From positions 257,379 through 321,378 of the forward strand of contig NZ_JAGZSD010000004.1 in the NCBI RefSeq assembly GCF_018381315.1: a stretch of 64,000 nucleotides of DNA, in the 5' to 3' direction. Shown here piece by piece: positions 26,450-34,249 of the stretch. Numbering within the stretch: the first letter of the stretch is position 1; every line of letters begins with the position of its first letter. The notes beneath the pieces were generated by a model that was given only the letters and a program-made list of their open reading frames with translations, did no database searches and was not told the origin of the DNA. This DNA comes from Anaerostipes sp. Lineage in GTDB: Bacteria > Bacillota > Clostridia > Lachnospirales > Lachnospiraceae. Position numbers and translations under genes: made by a program.

Positions 26450-26841
26450 GCCCGCTCCCTCCTTACCATGTGGCCTACTCCGTATTCATCATAAACTGTC
26501 TCATACCTTGTCCGTTTGTTTTCTTTCCGGCAGTCAGATTCGTCGAAAGCACATTCACCCTCCGGATATAGATTGCAGAACCTTTCCATATTCCTTCTTG
26601 CCGGAACATAGGTCGGATCCAAAGCCCATGCAGCCCTGAAATGCTTCATGGCCTTTATGTGTTCCCCGCTCTTCTCCAGAAGAATCCCCATCAGATTATG
26701 AGGCTCGGGTGCGTGAGGATAAACCTTCATGGCCTCCGTAATTTTTTCTTCACAGATTCCGTACTCTTTATCCTCAATGAGATGTCTTACATCTTCACAT
26801 AACATTGTCAGCCCGTTTTTTTCTTTTTTATGATTTAACAT
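26446..26841 (-). CDS. Small TPR-repeat protein heading the trk operon
   Basis: A 131-residue soluble protein with about two tetratricopeptide repeats (EEKITEAMKVYPHAPEPHNLMGILLEKSGEHIKAMKHFRAAWALDPTYVPAR in pieces: the alternating small/aromatic pattern is clear), and a charged C-terminal tail ending TVYDEYGVGHMVRRERA. The frame is open 78 codons further upstream, but that part would cover the promoter and operators; the start at 26841 has AAGGAG ten bases before it. Its stop overlaps the first trkA start by four bases, so it is made together with the K+ uptake proteins. A scaffold or regulator of Trk is a guess from context. Confidence 0.75.
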   Translation of the reverse strand: MLNHKKEKNGLTMLCEDVRHLIEDKEYGICEEKITEAMKVYPHAPEPHNLMGILLEKSGEHIKAMKHFRAAWALDPTYVPARRNMERFCNLYPEGECAFDESDCRKENKRTRYETVYDEYGVGHMVRRERA

Positions 26842-26875
26842 GACAATCAAACTCCTTTCCTTTCTTTCTGATTTC

Positions 26876-26881
26876 ATTATA
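26876..26881 (-). promoter_or_regulatory. -10 box of the trk operon promoter
   Basis: A perfect TATAAT on the minus strand, 35 bases before the TPR gene. There is no consensus -35; the proximal half-site of the phased repeat array lies 10 bases upstream and the second covers the -35 position, as in activator-driven promoters. Confidence 0.55.
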
Positions 26882-26891
26882 AGAAAAATAC

Positions 26892-26961
26892 TGTGAGCCG
26901 GATGTGAGGAAAAGAAGAAAGCTGTGAGATTATTGTGAACGGAATGTGAGAATCCTGTGAG
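26892..26961. promoter_or_regulatory. Six phased TGTGAG half-sites, candidate OmpR-family operator array
   Basis: TGTGAG or TGTGAA begins at 26892, 26903, 26923, 26934, 26945 and 26956; the steps are 11, 20, 11, 11 and 11 bases. Read on the minus strand these are CTCACA/TTCACA boxes spaced one helical turn apart, like the TT(A/C/T)ACA boxes of PhoP or the PhoB direct repeats, and they end at the trk -10. A response regulator, possibly one of the KdpE-like proteins nearby, is the natural candidate. Confidence 0.7.
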
Positions 26962-27001
26962 AACGGGACAAAAGCAATGGTAACGTCTTTCTTTACCAAT
27001 G

Positions 27002-27029
27002 TTGAAATCTGTATTCCCTTTGCTATAAT
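27002..27029 (+). promoter_or_regulatory. Sigma-A promoter of the ferredoxin-nitroreductase operon
   Basis: TTGAAA, 16 bases, TATAAT, with a start near 27036 and AAAGGAG before the ATG at 27064. Confidence 0.7.
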
Positions 27030-27063
27030 GGTTAATAATCTTTAACGAAAGGAGCATCATCCC

Positions 27064-27837
27064 ATGAAACATCATAAAGTTAAAATTGATGCTGAAAAAT
27101 GCATTGGATGCGGATTATGTGCAAAGACATGTCCGGAACACAATATAACAATAAAAAATAAAAAGGCCGGGGTTTTATTGCAAGACTGCCTGATGTGCGG
27201 CCACTGTGCCTCTGTATGTCCCAAAGAAGCGGTCACAGTGACAGGCTATCCGGCTTGGCCGGACAAAAAGACGAAGCCAGTCCGTCTGAACCCTGATGAA
27301 GTCTTAGATGTCATACGGTTCAGGCGGACCGTCCGGCGATTTAAGAACAAAAAAATACCGGCTTCTGTAATCGATCAGATTTTGGAAGCCGGCAGACTCA
27401 CCCATACAGCAAAAAATAAGCAGGATGTGTCATTTGTTGTTCTTGATAAGGAAAAAGATGCGCTGGAGCAGATGGCAGTCCGTCTGTTCCGAAAAGCTAA
27501 GCCCATGGCCGATTTGTTCAGTCCGACGGCAAGAAATAATAAGATCCACAGCCACTTTTTCTTCTTTCAGGCACCTGCAGTTATTGTGATACTGGCCAAA
27601 GACAAAACAAACGGCCTGCTTACAGCACAGAATATGGAATTTGCTGCGGAGGCCAGCGGTCTCGGAGTGTTATTCAGCGGCTTTTTTACAACGGCTGCAA
27701 ACATTTCTGGAAAAATCAAAAAAGCATTAAAAATTCCCAAGGGGAAACATGTGGCAATGACGCTGGTGCTTGGATATCCGGATGTGAAATTTCTCCGGCC
27801 GGCCCATCGTGAAGCACTGGATGTCAGATATATGTAG
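27064..27837 (+). CDS. Nitroreductase family protein with N-terminal 2x[4Fe-4S] ferredoxin domain
   Basis: A 257-residue fusion. Residues 1-60 hold two [4Fe-4S] motifs: Cys13, 16, 19, 23 and Cys42, 45, 48, 52. Residues 80-250 form an FMN-binding nitroreductase domain starting RFRRTVRRFKNKKIP. Such proteins accept electrons on the clusters and reduce an organic acceptor on FMN; the acceptor is not known. The N-terminal motif and FFFFQAPAVIVILA are typical of clostridial members. It is first in an operon with an ArsR regulator (12 bases away) and an EFR1-type flavodoxin-ferredoxin, and diverges from the trk operon. Confidence 0.92.
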   Translation: MKHHKVKIDAEKCIGCGLCAKTCPEHNITIKNKKAGVLLQDCLMCGHCASVCPKEAVTVTGYPAWPDKKTKPVRLNPDEVLDVIRFRRTVRRFKNKKIPASVIDQILEAGRLTHTAKNKQDVSFVVLDKEKDALEQMAVRLFRKAKPMADLFSPTARNNKIHSHFFFFQAPAVIVILAKDKTNGLLTAQNMEFAAEASGLGVLFSGFFTTAANISGKIKKALKIPKGKHVAMTLVLGYPDVKFLRPAHREALDVRYM

Positions 27838-27848
27838 AGGATTGGATC

Positions 27849-28223
27849 ATGGAAAAAGATTGTGAAAAGAGATTAAATCAAATTGTACAGGGTTTTACAG
27901 AATGCAAAGATGCGTTCACAGCCATCGGTGATGAGACAAGACAGCTGATCCTGCTGGTGCTTTTAGAAAGTGACCTGTCCGGCATCCGGGTCGGGGAGAT
28001 TGCCCGGAAAACACATCTGACCAGACCTTCTGTTTCTCATCATCTGAAAATATTGAAAGAAGCCAACATAGTTGCAGTGAGAAAAGAGGGGACAAAAAAC
28101 TTTTATTATATTAGTTTAGACGAAACCCGCTGGGGAAAAGTTGCCGGGCTGATCAATCTCATCTGTGAGAGCATCGAATGCAGCAGCGGCACATCAAAAA
28201 AAATAACAGGAGAACCATTATGA
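27849..28223 (+). CDS. ArsR family winged-helix regulator
   Basis: A 124-residue ArsR-type repressor. The winged helix spans about residues 25-95, with RVGEIARKTHLTRPSVSHHLKILKEANIVAVRKEGTKNFYYI read in pieces as helix-turn-helix and wing. It lacks the ELCVCDL metal-binding box of ArsR/SmtB sensors; cysteines occur only near the ends (Cys5, Cys19, and CESIEC late), so the signal is unclear. Placed between two iron-sulfur redox genes and overlapping the next by four bases, it probably controls its own operon, perhaps in answer to a redox or electrophile signal. Confidence 0.88.
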   Translation: MEKDCEKRLNQIVQGFTECKDAFTAIGDETRQLILLVLLESDLSGIRVGEIARKTHLTRPSVSHHLKILKEANIVAVRKEGTKNFYYISLDETRWGKVAGLINLICESIECSSGTSKKITGEPL

Positions 28224-28972
28224 TCTTATATTTTTCAGGTACAGGCAACAGCGAATACGCGGCAAAGAGAATCGGGAAAGCACTGAATGATGAAACTGTA
28301 AATTTATTTCAGAAAATCCGCAGTCATGATTTCAGCGGACTGGCTTCAGAAAAGCCCTGGGTTATTGTCTCTCCCACTTACGGATGGAGGATTCCCCGTA
28401 TCTTACAGGAATGGCTGTCCAAGACAAGCTTAAAGGGATCAAAGGATATTTACTTTGTGATGACATGCGGCGGAAACATCGGAAATGCAGGCAGATATGC
28501 CGGAAAGTTATGCTCAAAGAAAGGCTTGACCTTAAGGGGATGCATTCCTGTTGTCATGCCCGAGAATTATATTGCTCTTTTTGAAGCACCCGCACAGAAT
28601 GAAGCACTGGAAATCATTCAAAAAGCGGAACCTGTGTTGGAAGATACAATCCGGCTGATCAAAAACAGGGAATCTTATGCTCAGCCCAGACTCTCATTGA
28701 AAGACAGATTAAACAGCGGCATTGTAAATGATATTTATTATCCTGTTCTCATACACGCAAAAAAGTTTTATGTCACAGAAAAATGTACATCCTGCGGCAT
28801 GTGTGAAAAGCTCTGTCCGCTGAACAATATTACAATAGAGGAAGGAAAGCCGGTATGGCAGAACCGCTGTACACATTGTATGGCGTGTATCTGCCGCTGT
28901 CCTTCGGAGGCCATAGAATACGGAGACCACAGCAAAGGCCTGGTCCGGTACCGCTGTCCAAAACATTTATGA
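28220..28972 (+). CDS. EFR1-type flavodoxin-ferredoxin fusion
   Basis: A 250-residue protein joining a flavodoxin domain (ILYFSGTGNSEYAA, then VSPTYGWRIPRIL) to two C-terminal [4Fe-4S] motifs, CTSCGMCEKLCP and CTHCMACICRCP. It is the EFR1 family found in many anaerobes, whose partners are largely unknown. The start at 28220 overlaps the ArsR stop as ATGA and has AGGAG before it; the longer open frame is rejected. Its stop abuts the stop of the convergent KdpE-like gene so that the two stops read TGATCA. With the ferredoxin-nitroreductase two genes upstream it may form an electron chain. Confidence 0.92.
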   Translation: MILYFSGTGNSEYAAKRIGKALNDETVNLFQKIRSHDFSGLASEKPWVIVSPTYGWRIPRILQEWLSKTSLKGSKDIYFVMTCGGNIGNAGRYAGKLCSKKGLTLRGCIPVVMPENYIALFEAPAQNEALEIIQKAEPVLEDTIRLIKNRESYAQPRLSLKDRLNSGIVNDIYYPVLIHAKKFYVTEKCTSCGMCEKLCPLNNITIEEGKPVWQNRCTHCMACICRCPSEAIEYGDHSKGLVRYRCPKHL

Positions 28973-29671
28973 TCACTCATCCACCAGACGGTAGCCCACT
29001 CCGATCTCTGTCAGGATGTACCGGGGCTTAGCCGGTGTCTTTTCTATTTTTCTCCTGAGCGCGGCCATCAGTGCTCTCAGTGCCTGAGTGTCCCTTCCGT
29101 AGCCTTCGCCCCAGATTTCTTTGATGATATAACTTGTCGTCAGAACCCTGCCCATATTCTTAAACAGAAGCGTCAGAAGCTGATATTCCATGGGGGTCAG
29201 GTGGAGGGCTTTGCTGTCCAGAAATACAGCCCGTTTCTGAATATCCAGCTTTAGTCCTCCCACCTCAAAAGAGGTCTGCTCTTTTACCGCTGCTCCTTTA
29301 TAATAATGCCGGAATGCCACCCGGATTCTGGCAAGCAGCTCCGTTGCCGAAAATGGTTTTGTAAGGTAATCGTCTGCCCCTGCATCTAATGCTGCAGCTT
29401 TTTCTTTGTCCTGATCTCTTGCCGATACAATGATAACCGGCATCTCCGACCAGTCCCTGACATTCTTCAGCACATCCATGCCGTCCATTTTCGGAAGCCC
29501 CAGATCCAGAAGCACCATATCCACCGGTTCTGAGACGAGAGCGTTCAGTGCACTTTCCCCTGAGTTTGCGGTGATACATTCAAATCCCTCCTGCTTCAAA
29601 GCATAGCTGATAAAATTCCGTATCTGGGGATCATCTTCCACGATCAGAATCCGTTCGTGATAATGCTCCAT
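28973..29671 (-). CDS. Second KdpE-like response regulator
   Basis: A 232-residue OmpR-family regulator close to KdpE. The receiver has Asp13-Asp14 and phosphoacceptor Asp56 (MVLLDLGLPKMDG), followed by DYLTKPFSATELLARIRVAFRH; the winged helix ends TEIGVGYRLVDE. It overlaps the end of the short KdpD-like kinase gene by 41 bases, so the pair is cotranscribed, and both follow the standard kdpD-kdpE pair on the same strand. It may share targets with KdpE or have taken on another promoter such as trk. No terminator lies between its stop and the convergent EFR1 stop. Confidence 0.9.
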   Translation of the reverse strand: MEHYHERILIVEDDPQIRNFISYALKQEGFECITANSGESALNALVSEPVDMVLLDLGLPKMDGMDVLKNVRDWSEMPVIIVSARDQDKEKAAALDAGADDYLTKPFSATELLARIRVAFRHYYKGAAVKEQTSFEVGGLKLDIQKRAVFLDSKALHLTPMEYQLLTLLFKNMGRVLTTSYIIKEIWGEGYGRDTQALRALMAALRRKIEKTPAKPRYILTEIGVGYRLVDE

Positions 29672-30752
29672 TGCTTAACTCCTCCTTGTCTCTGGGTATT
29701 GTAAAGGTAAAAAACGCACCTTTTCCCTCCGCGCGGTTTCCCGCCTTTATAGTCCCTCCGTGTGCTTTTATTATCGTATCACAAATAGCAAGCCCCAGTC
29801 CAATCCCCTGTTTGGAATCTGCATCTCTTGTGTTGGAGGTGTAAAATGTCTGGAAAATATTCGGAAGGTCCGTCTCGGATATCCCTTCTCCCCGGTCTGC
29901 CACCGTAATGCGGATGCTGTCTTCCTGCTTTGGCGCCTCCACACAAATGGTGACAGGTTCTGACGGTTCAGAATGCTTCACGGCATTGTCTAACAAATTT
30001 ACAAAAACCTGCTCCATAAGCTTGGCATCCATGGGGATCATCAAAACCTCTTCCGGCATTTCCACCTGTATCTCCTGCTCCGGCGCCCTTTTTGCAATCA
30101 GTGCAATAGCCCCGCCGATGACCTCTTCCAAAGCTTCTGTTTCTTTCTTTATATTGAGCCGTCCATCCTGAAGTCTTGTGAGGCTTAAGATGTTTTCCAC
30201 CAGAGAATGAAGCCAGTCAGCGTCTTTGTGGATACCAACGGCCATCTCATGGCGGGGATCGTCCTCGTTTGTCATGCCGATGAGCATTTCCGATGTCCCC
30301 ATAATGCCGGACAGAGGTGTCCTCAGATCATGGGAGATGGCCCGCAGAAGGTTGCCCCGGTATCTCTCCTGTTCGATCTCAGCCTCTTTCTCCTGTGCCC
30401 TCACCGCATCTTCCTTCACTCTGGTGGTCAGGGCACTGGTAAAGATAGCTGTTATGGTCATGATGACAAATGTGATCAGATAGCCCGGATTGTAGACTGC
30501 AAAAGAATAGTAAGGTTTGGTAAACAGCCAGTTGAAAAGGAACGTGGCGATAACGGAAGCTGTAAGCCCGTATGCATAGCCTTTCGTAAATCTGGATGTC
30601 ATGAGGACAGACAACATATAGACGATCACAATATTAGACTCCTGAAAACGGACCTCCCTGAAACATATTCCCACAGCGGAGGCCGCCAGAAGGAAACCTG
30701 CCATGACCAGAAACGGCCAGACTGCCCATTCTTTTCTTTTTCCCATTTTCAT
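29631..30752 (-). CDS. Short KdpD-like histidine kinase without KdpD/Usp domains
   Basis: A 373-residue kinase made of the KdpD DUF4118 membrane domain (about residues 12-105, four membrane segments, including FNWLFTKPYYSFAVYNPGY), HisKA with His141 (AISHDLRTPLSGI) and HATPase (NLLDNAVKHSEP, GIGLGLAICDTI). Compared with the full KdpD next door it lacks the N-terminal Walker-A KdpD domain, the universal-stress domain and the GAF-like domain. It starts 12 bases after kdpE, with GGAGG upstream. It looks like an in-place duplicate that has lost or never had the cytoplasmic sensory half, so it should not sense c-di-AMP. Confidence 0.92.
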   Translation of the reverse strand: MKMGKRKEWAVWPFLVMAGFLLAASAVGICFREVRFQESNIVIVYMLSVLMTSRFTKGYAYGLTASVIATFLFNWLFTKPYYSFAVYNPGYLITFVIMTITAIFTSALTTRVKEDAVRAQEKEAEIEQERYRGNLLRAISHDLRTPLSGIMGTSEMLIGMTNEDDPRHEMAVGIHKDADWLHSLVENILSLTRLQDGRLNIKKETEALEEVIGGAIALIAKRAPEQEIQVEMPEEVLMIPMDAKLMEQVFVNLLDNAVKHSEPSEPVTICVEAPKQEDSIRITVADRGEGISETDLPNIFQTFYTSNTRDADSKQGIGLGLAICDTIIKAHGGTIKAGNRAEGKGAFFTFTIPRDKEELSNGALSRTDSDRGR

Positions 30753-30764
30753 ATTCCGGCCTCC

Positions 30765-31460
30765 TTATTCTATCTTCATCATCCGGTATCCGATCCCCAC
30801 ATGGGTCTGTATATATTTCGGATGAGAGGAATCCATCTCAATTTTCTTTCTCAGCGTTGCCATATAAACCCTCAGAGACGTCACATCGCTGTCCAGTGCA
30901 CTCTTCCACACCTCGTTCAAAATGTAATTATGGGTCAAAACCTTTCCCACATTTCTTGCCAGCAGGCATAGAAGCTTATATTCGATCGGTGTCAGATGAA
31001 GCTCTTGTCCGTCCAGTGATACACATCCCGAACTGTAGTCAATCTTTAGCCCGCCGTTTATAAACACAGCCTCCTGTGAGCTGTCAGAAAAATCCCGGAG
31101 TCTCCGCAGACTGACTCTGAGCCTTGCCAGCAGTTCCTCCACATTAAAAGGTTTGGTCAGATAATCATCGGCACCGGCATTCAGGGCATCAATCTTATCC
31201 TCGTCATCGCTTCTTGCACTGACGACAATGATCGGCATTTTGGACCAGCTCCTTACCTTTTTGATGATCTCCATACCGTCCATATCCGGAAGCCCCAGAT
31301 CTAAAAGCAGGATGTCCGGCTTCTGTGACACTGCCTCCACCAGAGCTTCCTGGCCCCGGCCCGCCGTGTGATAGCGGTATCCCTCAATGTCCAGAGTCGT
31401 CGTAATCAGATTTTTTACTGCTTTGTCGTCCTCCACAACGAGAATCAATGGGTTATCCAT
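30765..31460 (-). CDS. kdpE: KdpE response regulator
   Basis: A 231-residue OmpR-family regulator of K+ transport genes. Phosphoacceptor Asp54 lies in ILLLDLGLPDMDG; the winged helix carries TPIEYKLLCLLARNVGKVLTHNYILNEVW and ends HVGIGYRMMKIE. It directly follows kdpD, overlapping it by eight bases. The ATG at 31460 has AGGAGG nine bases upstream; an in-frame TTG two codons earlier is less likely. Phosphorylated KdpE normally switches on kdpFABC when K+ is low. The target site before kdpF is not clear by eye. Confidence 0.94.
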   Translation of the reverse strand: MDNPLILVVEDDKAVKNLITTTLDIEGYRYHTAGRGQEALVEAVSQKPDILLLDLGLPDMDGMEIIKKVRSWSKMPIIVVSARSDDEDKIDALNAGADDYLTKPFNVEELLARLRVSLRRLRDFSDSSQEAVFINGGLKIDYSSGCVSLDGQELHLTPIEYKLLCLLARNVGKVLTHNYILNEVWKSALDSDVTSLRVYMATLRKKIEMDSSHPKYIQTHVGIGYRMMKIE

Positions 31461-34161
31461 GTACAATTACCTCCTCAGCCTGCAGTTCAAATGAAAATAC
31501 GGTTCCATTCGGTTTCCTGTCTCTCACCGTGATAGTCCCTCCGTGTGCCCGGATAATGGATTTACAGAGGGCAAGCCCCATGCCCATACTGCGGCGGCTG
31601 TCTGCCACAGCCTTGCTTCCCGTATAAAACATGTCAAATAACCTGGCCTTCGCCTCATCAGAAATCCCTTCTCCGTCATCCGCCACCTCAATGAGCACCT
31701 TATTGCCTTTCTTCCTGGCGGAAATCTCAATATGAGACCCTTCTTCCGTATACTTGATGGCATTGTCCACCAGGTTGATGATCACCTGGATCATCAGTTT
31801 GGCGTCCATATCAGCCATCAGCATGTCATCGTCCATATGGATCTGAATGTGGTGCTCACTTTTTCTCCTGTCAATGTGTTTCATCGCTTCCAAAATCACT
31901 TCCTCCACGATTTCGGGCTCCTTTTCAATCTTCATGGTCCCATTCTCAATCCTTGTAACAGACAGCAGATTTTCCACCAGATTAATCAGCCACATGGCAT
32001 CGTCATAGATATCCGTATACAGCTCCTGCTTCTTTTCCTCACATATCTGGTCTGAGCTCTGCCTCAGAACACCTGCATTCCCTGAGATGCTTGTGAGAGG
32101 CGTCCTCAAATCATGAGAAATGGATCTGAGAAGATCGGCCCGGAACTCCTCCCGCTGAGCCTTCAGCTCCGCCTCTTTTTGTTTGGCTGCGATCTGATCT
32201 TTTTCCAGTGCCAGCCCGATCTCATCCAGCATGGAAATCATCAGTTCTTTTTCAAATGTCTCAAGCTTATTCTTCTCCAGGCAGATCCCGATAACACCGT
32301 GCACATGCTCATCATTTCTCACCGCCAGGTACAGGCCTTTTGAGCCGGGAAGTGTATCCGTAGTAGCCCCTGCATGTTTGTTGTTTTTCCGAACCCATTC
32401 CGCCACAGCCCGCTCCTCATGGCTTAAATATTGGCTGAAATCAGTCCCCGCTTCCTCTCCGTAGGTCCTTGGTTCCAGGAGCCTGTTATCCTCTGCCTCA
32501 TAAAAAATAACGGCACGATCCAAAAGCCTTGCCATCTGCTTTGAGGAAAGCTCGATGATCTCCTCTCTGTCAGCTGCATTCTGAAGCCTGCGGTTTGTCT
32601 CCAGCAGGATGCCCGTCCGATAGGCCTGGATGGATGCAGCCCTGGCCTGCTGTTTTACCCTTGTCATAAGATTGCCGGTAATCAAAGCTGATAAAAGCAT
32701 AATAGCAAATGTAACCGGATACCCGCTGCCATAGGCATTCAATGTAAACAGCGGCTGAATAAACAGGAAATTAAAAGACAGTACGCTGCACACTGAAAAT
32801 ATAAGGCTGTAAAATCTGTACTCTGTCACCAGGGCAGTAATGAGAGTCCCCAAAATATAAATAGTGATCGTGTTTGACTCGCTGAACCCGATGCTCTGAA
32901 ACCACAGGCCCAGAATTGTCACTGTAAGGAAAATGCCTGCTGTCCTCAGCACATCCCGGGAGGTCACTTTGATCTTCTCCCTTTTCCCTTTCATCCTGTT
33001 TCCAAAATCCGGGGCAGCCTGCTGGTCCGGAATGATATAAATATCCAAGTTCGGCGCCAGACCGGAAAGCCTGTCTGCAAAGTTATGCCTTGCCGCAAAA
33101 ACACTCCGGTTCATGGACCGTCCGATCACGATCTTGGAAACTCCGGATACCTTTGCGTATCCTGCGATCTGTTCAGGAATATCCTCCCCGAATATGGTCG
33201 TGATCTTGGCTCCCAGCTGTTCTGCAAGACGCACATTCTCCACAAGCCTCTGTTCATCTTCCGGAGATATTCTGTCAAGCGCTTCTGTCTTTACAAAAAC
33301 CGCCGTAAATTTTCCGTGAAAGGCCCTGCTCATCCTTGAGGCGGTGCGGATCACCCGCTGGTTGGAAGGAGATGGAGACAGGCAGATCAGAATATGTTCA
33401 TCGGTATAATACCCCTCTTTCCCCTCCTGTTCTTTCTGCTGCTCAGAAATATGATTCACCCGGTCCGCAGTCCTTCTCAGTGCGATCTCTCTCAGTGCAA
33501 CCAGATTGCTTTCAATAAAAAAATTCTGCATTGCCTTTCCGGCCTGAGTTCCCCGGTAAATCTTGCCTGCTTTCAGACGCCTTAAGAGATCTTCCGGCTC
33601 AATATCTGCCAGTTCTACAGAATCCGCATTGTCAAATACGCTGTCAGGAATCCGCTCTCTTACAATAACTCCTGTGATAGATGCAACGATATCGTTCAGG
33701 CTCTCGATGTGCTGGACATTCACTGTCGTGTACACATCAATCCCTGCTTTTAAAATCTCCTCCACATCCTGGTACCGCTTTTTATGCCGGCATCCCACAC
33801 CGTTGGTATGAGCCAGCTCATCCACCAGCACAAGCTGAGGATGTCTTTTTATAACACCGTCCAGATCCAGTTCCCTGAGCTTTATTCCGTTATATTCAAT
33901 TTCCCTGACCGGTATGGTCTCGAGACCTTCCACAAGTGCCATCGTCTCCGGCCTGGTATGAGGTTCTATATACCCGATCACTGCATCCATTCCCTGTGCC
34001 AGCGCTTCATGGGCAGATTTCAGCATGGAATAAGTCTTTCCAACCCCTGCCGCATAACCGAAAAATATTTTAAGCTTTCCCCGTTCTCTTGTCTGCTCTT
34101 TTTCTTCCTGATGGATCTGCTTTAAAATCCGGTCCGGATTCCGGCGTATCTCTTCTTCCAT
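31453..34161 (-). CDS. kdpD: KdpD sensor histidine kinase
   Basis: The 902-residue K+/turgor sensor kinase. Domains in order: KdpD domain (1-235) with Walker A GYAAGVGKTYS at 35-45 and VLVDELAHTN; universal-stress-protein domain (about 250-370); DUF4118 with four membrane segments (about 395-490); a GAF-like domain (about 515-650); HisKA with ISHDLRTPLTSISG; and HATPase with NLVDNAIKYTEEG and MGMGLALCKSII. The Usp domain contains Cys260-x-Ser262-x-Ser264, 20 residues, Phe285-Thr-Ala287, matching the c-di-AMP-binding motif reported for S. aureus KdpD. The ATG follows GGGAGG. It lies 88 bases after kdpC, beyond a perfect hairpin. Confidence 0.96.
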   Translation of the reverse strand: MEEEIRRNPDRILKQIHQEEKEQTRERGKLKIFFGYAAGVGKTYSMLKSAHEALAQGMDAVIGYIEPHTRPETMALVEGLETIPVREIEYNGIKLRELDLDGVIKRHPQLVLVDELAHTNGVGCRHKKRYQDVEEILKAGIDVYTTVNVQHIESLNDIVASITGVIVRERIPDSVFDNADSVELADIEPEDLLRRLKAGKIYRGTQAGKAMQNFFIESNLVALREIALRRTADRVNHISEQQKEQEGKEGYYTDEHILICLSPSPSNQRVIRTASRMSRAFHGKFTAVFVKTEALDRISPEDEQRLVENVRLAEQLGAKITTIFGEDIPEQIAGYAKVSGVSKIVIGRSMNRSVFAARHNFADRLSGLAPNLDIYIIPDQQAAPDFGNRMKGKREKIKVTSRDVLRTAGIFLTVTILGLWFQSIGFSESNTITIYILGTLITALVTEYRFYSLIFSVCSVLSFNFLFIQPLFTLNAYGSGYPVTFAIMLLSALITGNLMTRVKQQARAASIQAYRTGILLETNRRLQNAADREEIIELSSKQMARLLDRAVIFYEAEDNRLLEPRTYGEEAGTDFSQYLSHEERAVAEWVRKNNKHAGATTDTLPGSKGLYLAVRNDEHVHGVIGICLEKNKLETFEKELMISMLDEIGLALEKDQIAAKQKEAELKAQREEFRADLLRSISHDLRTPLTSISGNAGVLRQSSDQICEEKKQELYTDIYDDAMWLINLVENLLSVTRIENGTMKIEKEPEIVEEVILEAMKHIDRRKSEHHIQIHMDDDMLMADMDAKLMIQVIINLVDNAIKYTEEGSHIEISARKKGNKVLIEVADDGEGISDEAKARLFDMFYTGSKAVADSRRSMGMGLALCKSIIRAHGGTITVRDRKPNGTVFSFELQAEEVIVHG

Positions 34162-34187
34162 TTTATTTCCTCCCTAAACACATAGAA

Positions 34188-34217
34188 CCTTACCATGGAT
34201 TATACTCCATGGTAAGG
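34188..34217. terminator. Perfect 12-bp hairpin between kdpC and kdpD
   Basis: CCTTACCATGGA, a six-base loop, TCCATGGTAAGG. It lies 33 bases after kdpC. The T run that follows on the minus strand is poor, so it may attenuate or process the mRNA rather than stop transcription fully, lowering kdpDE relative to kdpFABC. Confidence 0.55.
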
Positions 34218-34249
34218 CTTTATTCTATCCAATAAAGACAGATTCTCTA

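Noticed and set aside
26892..26961. The TGTGAG repeats as a CRISPR array or microsatellite
   Set aside because: Repeat units are only six bases, with unique five-base gaps on a helical period; that is operator-like, not CRISPR.
30207..30971. Open frame of 254 codons opposite the short KdpD-like kinase
   Set aside because: It lies wholly antisense to kinase and regulator genes, is rich in Cys, His and Arg as expected of a shadow frame, and has no family match.
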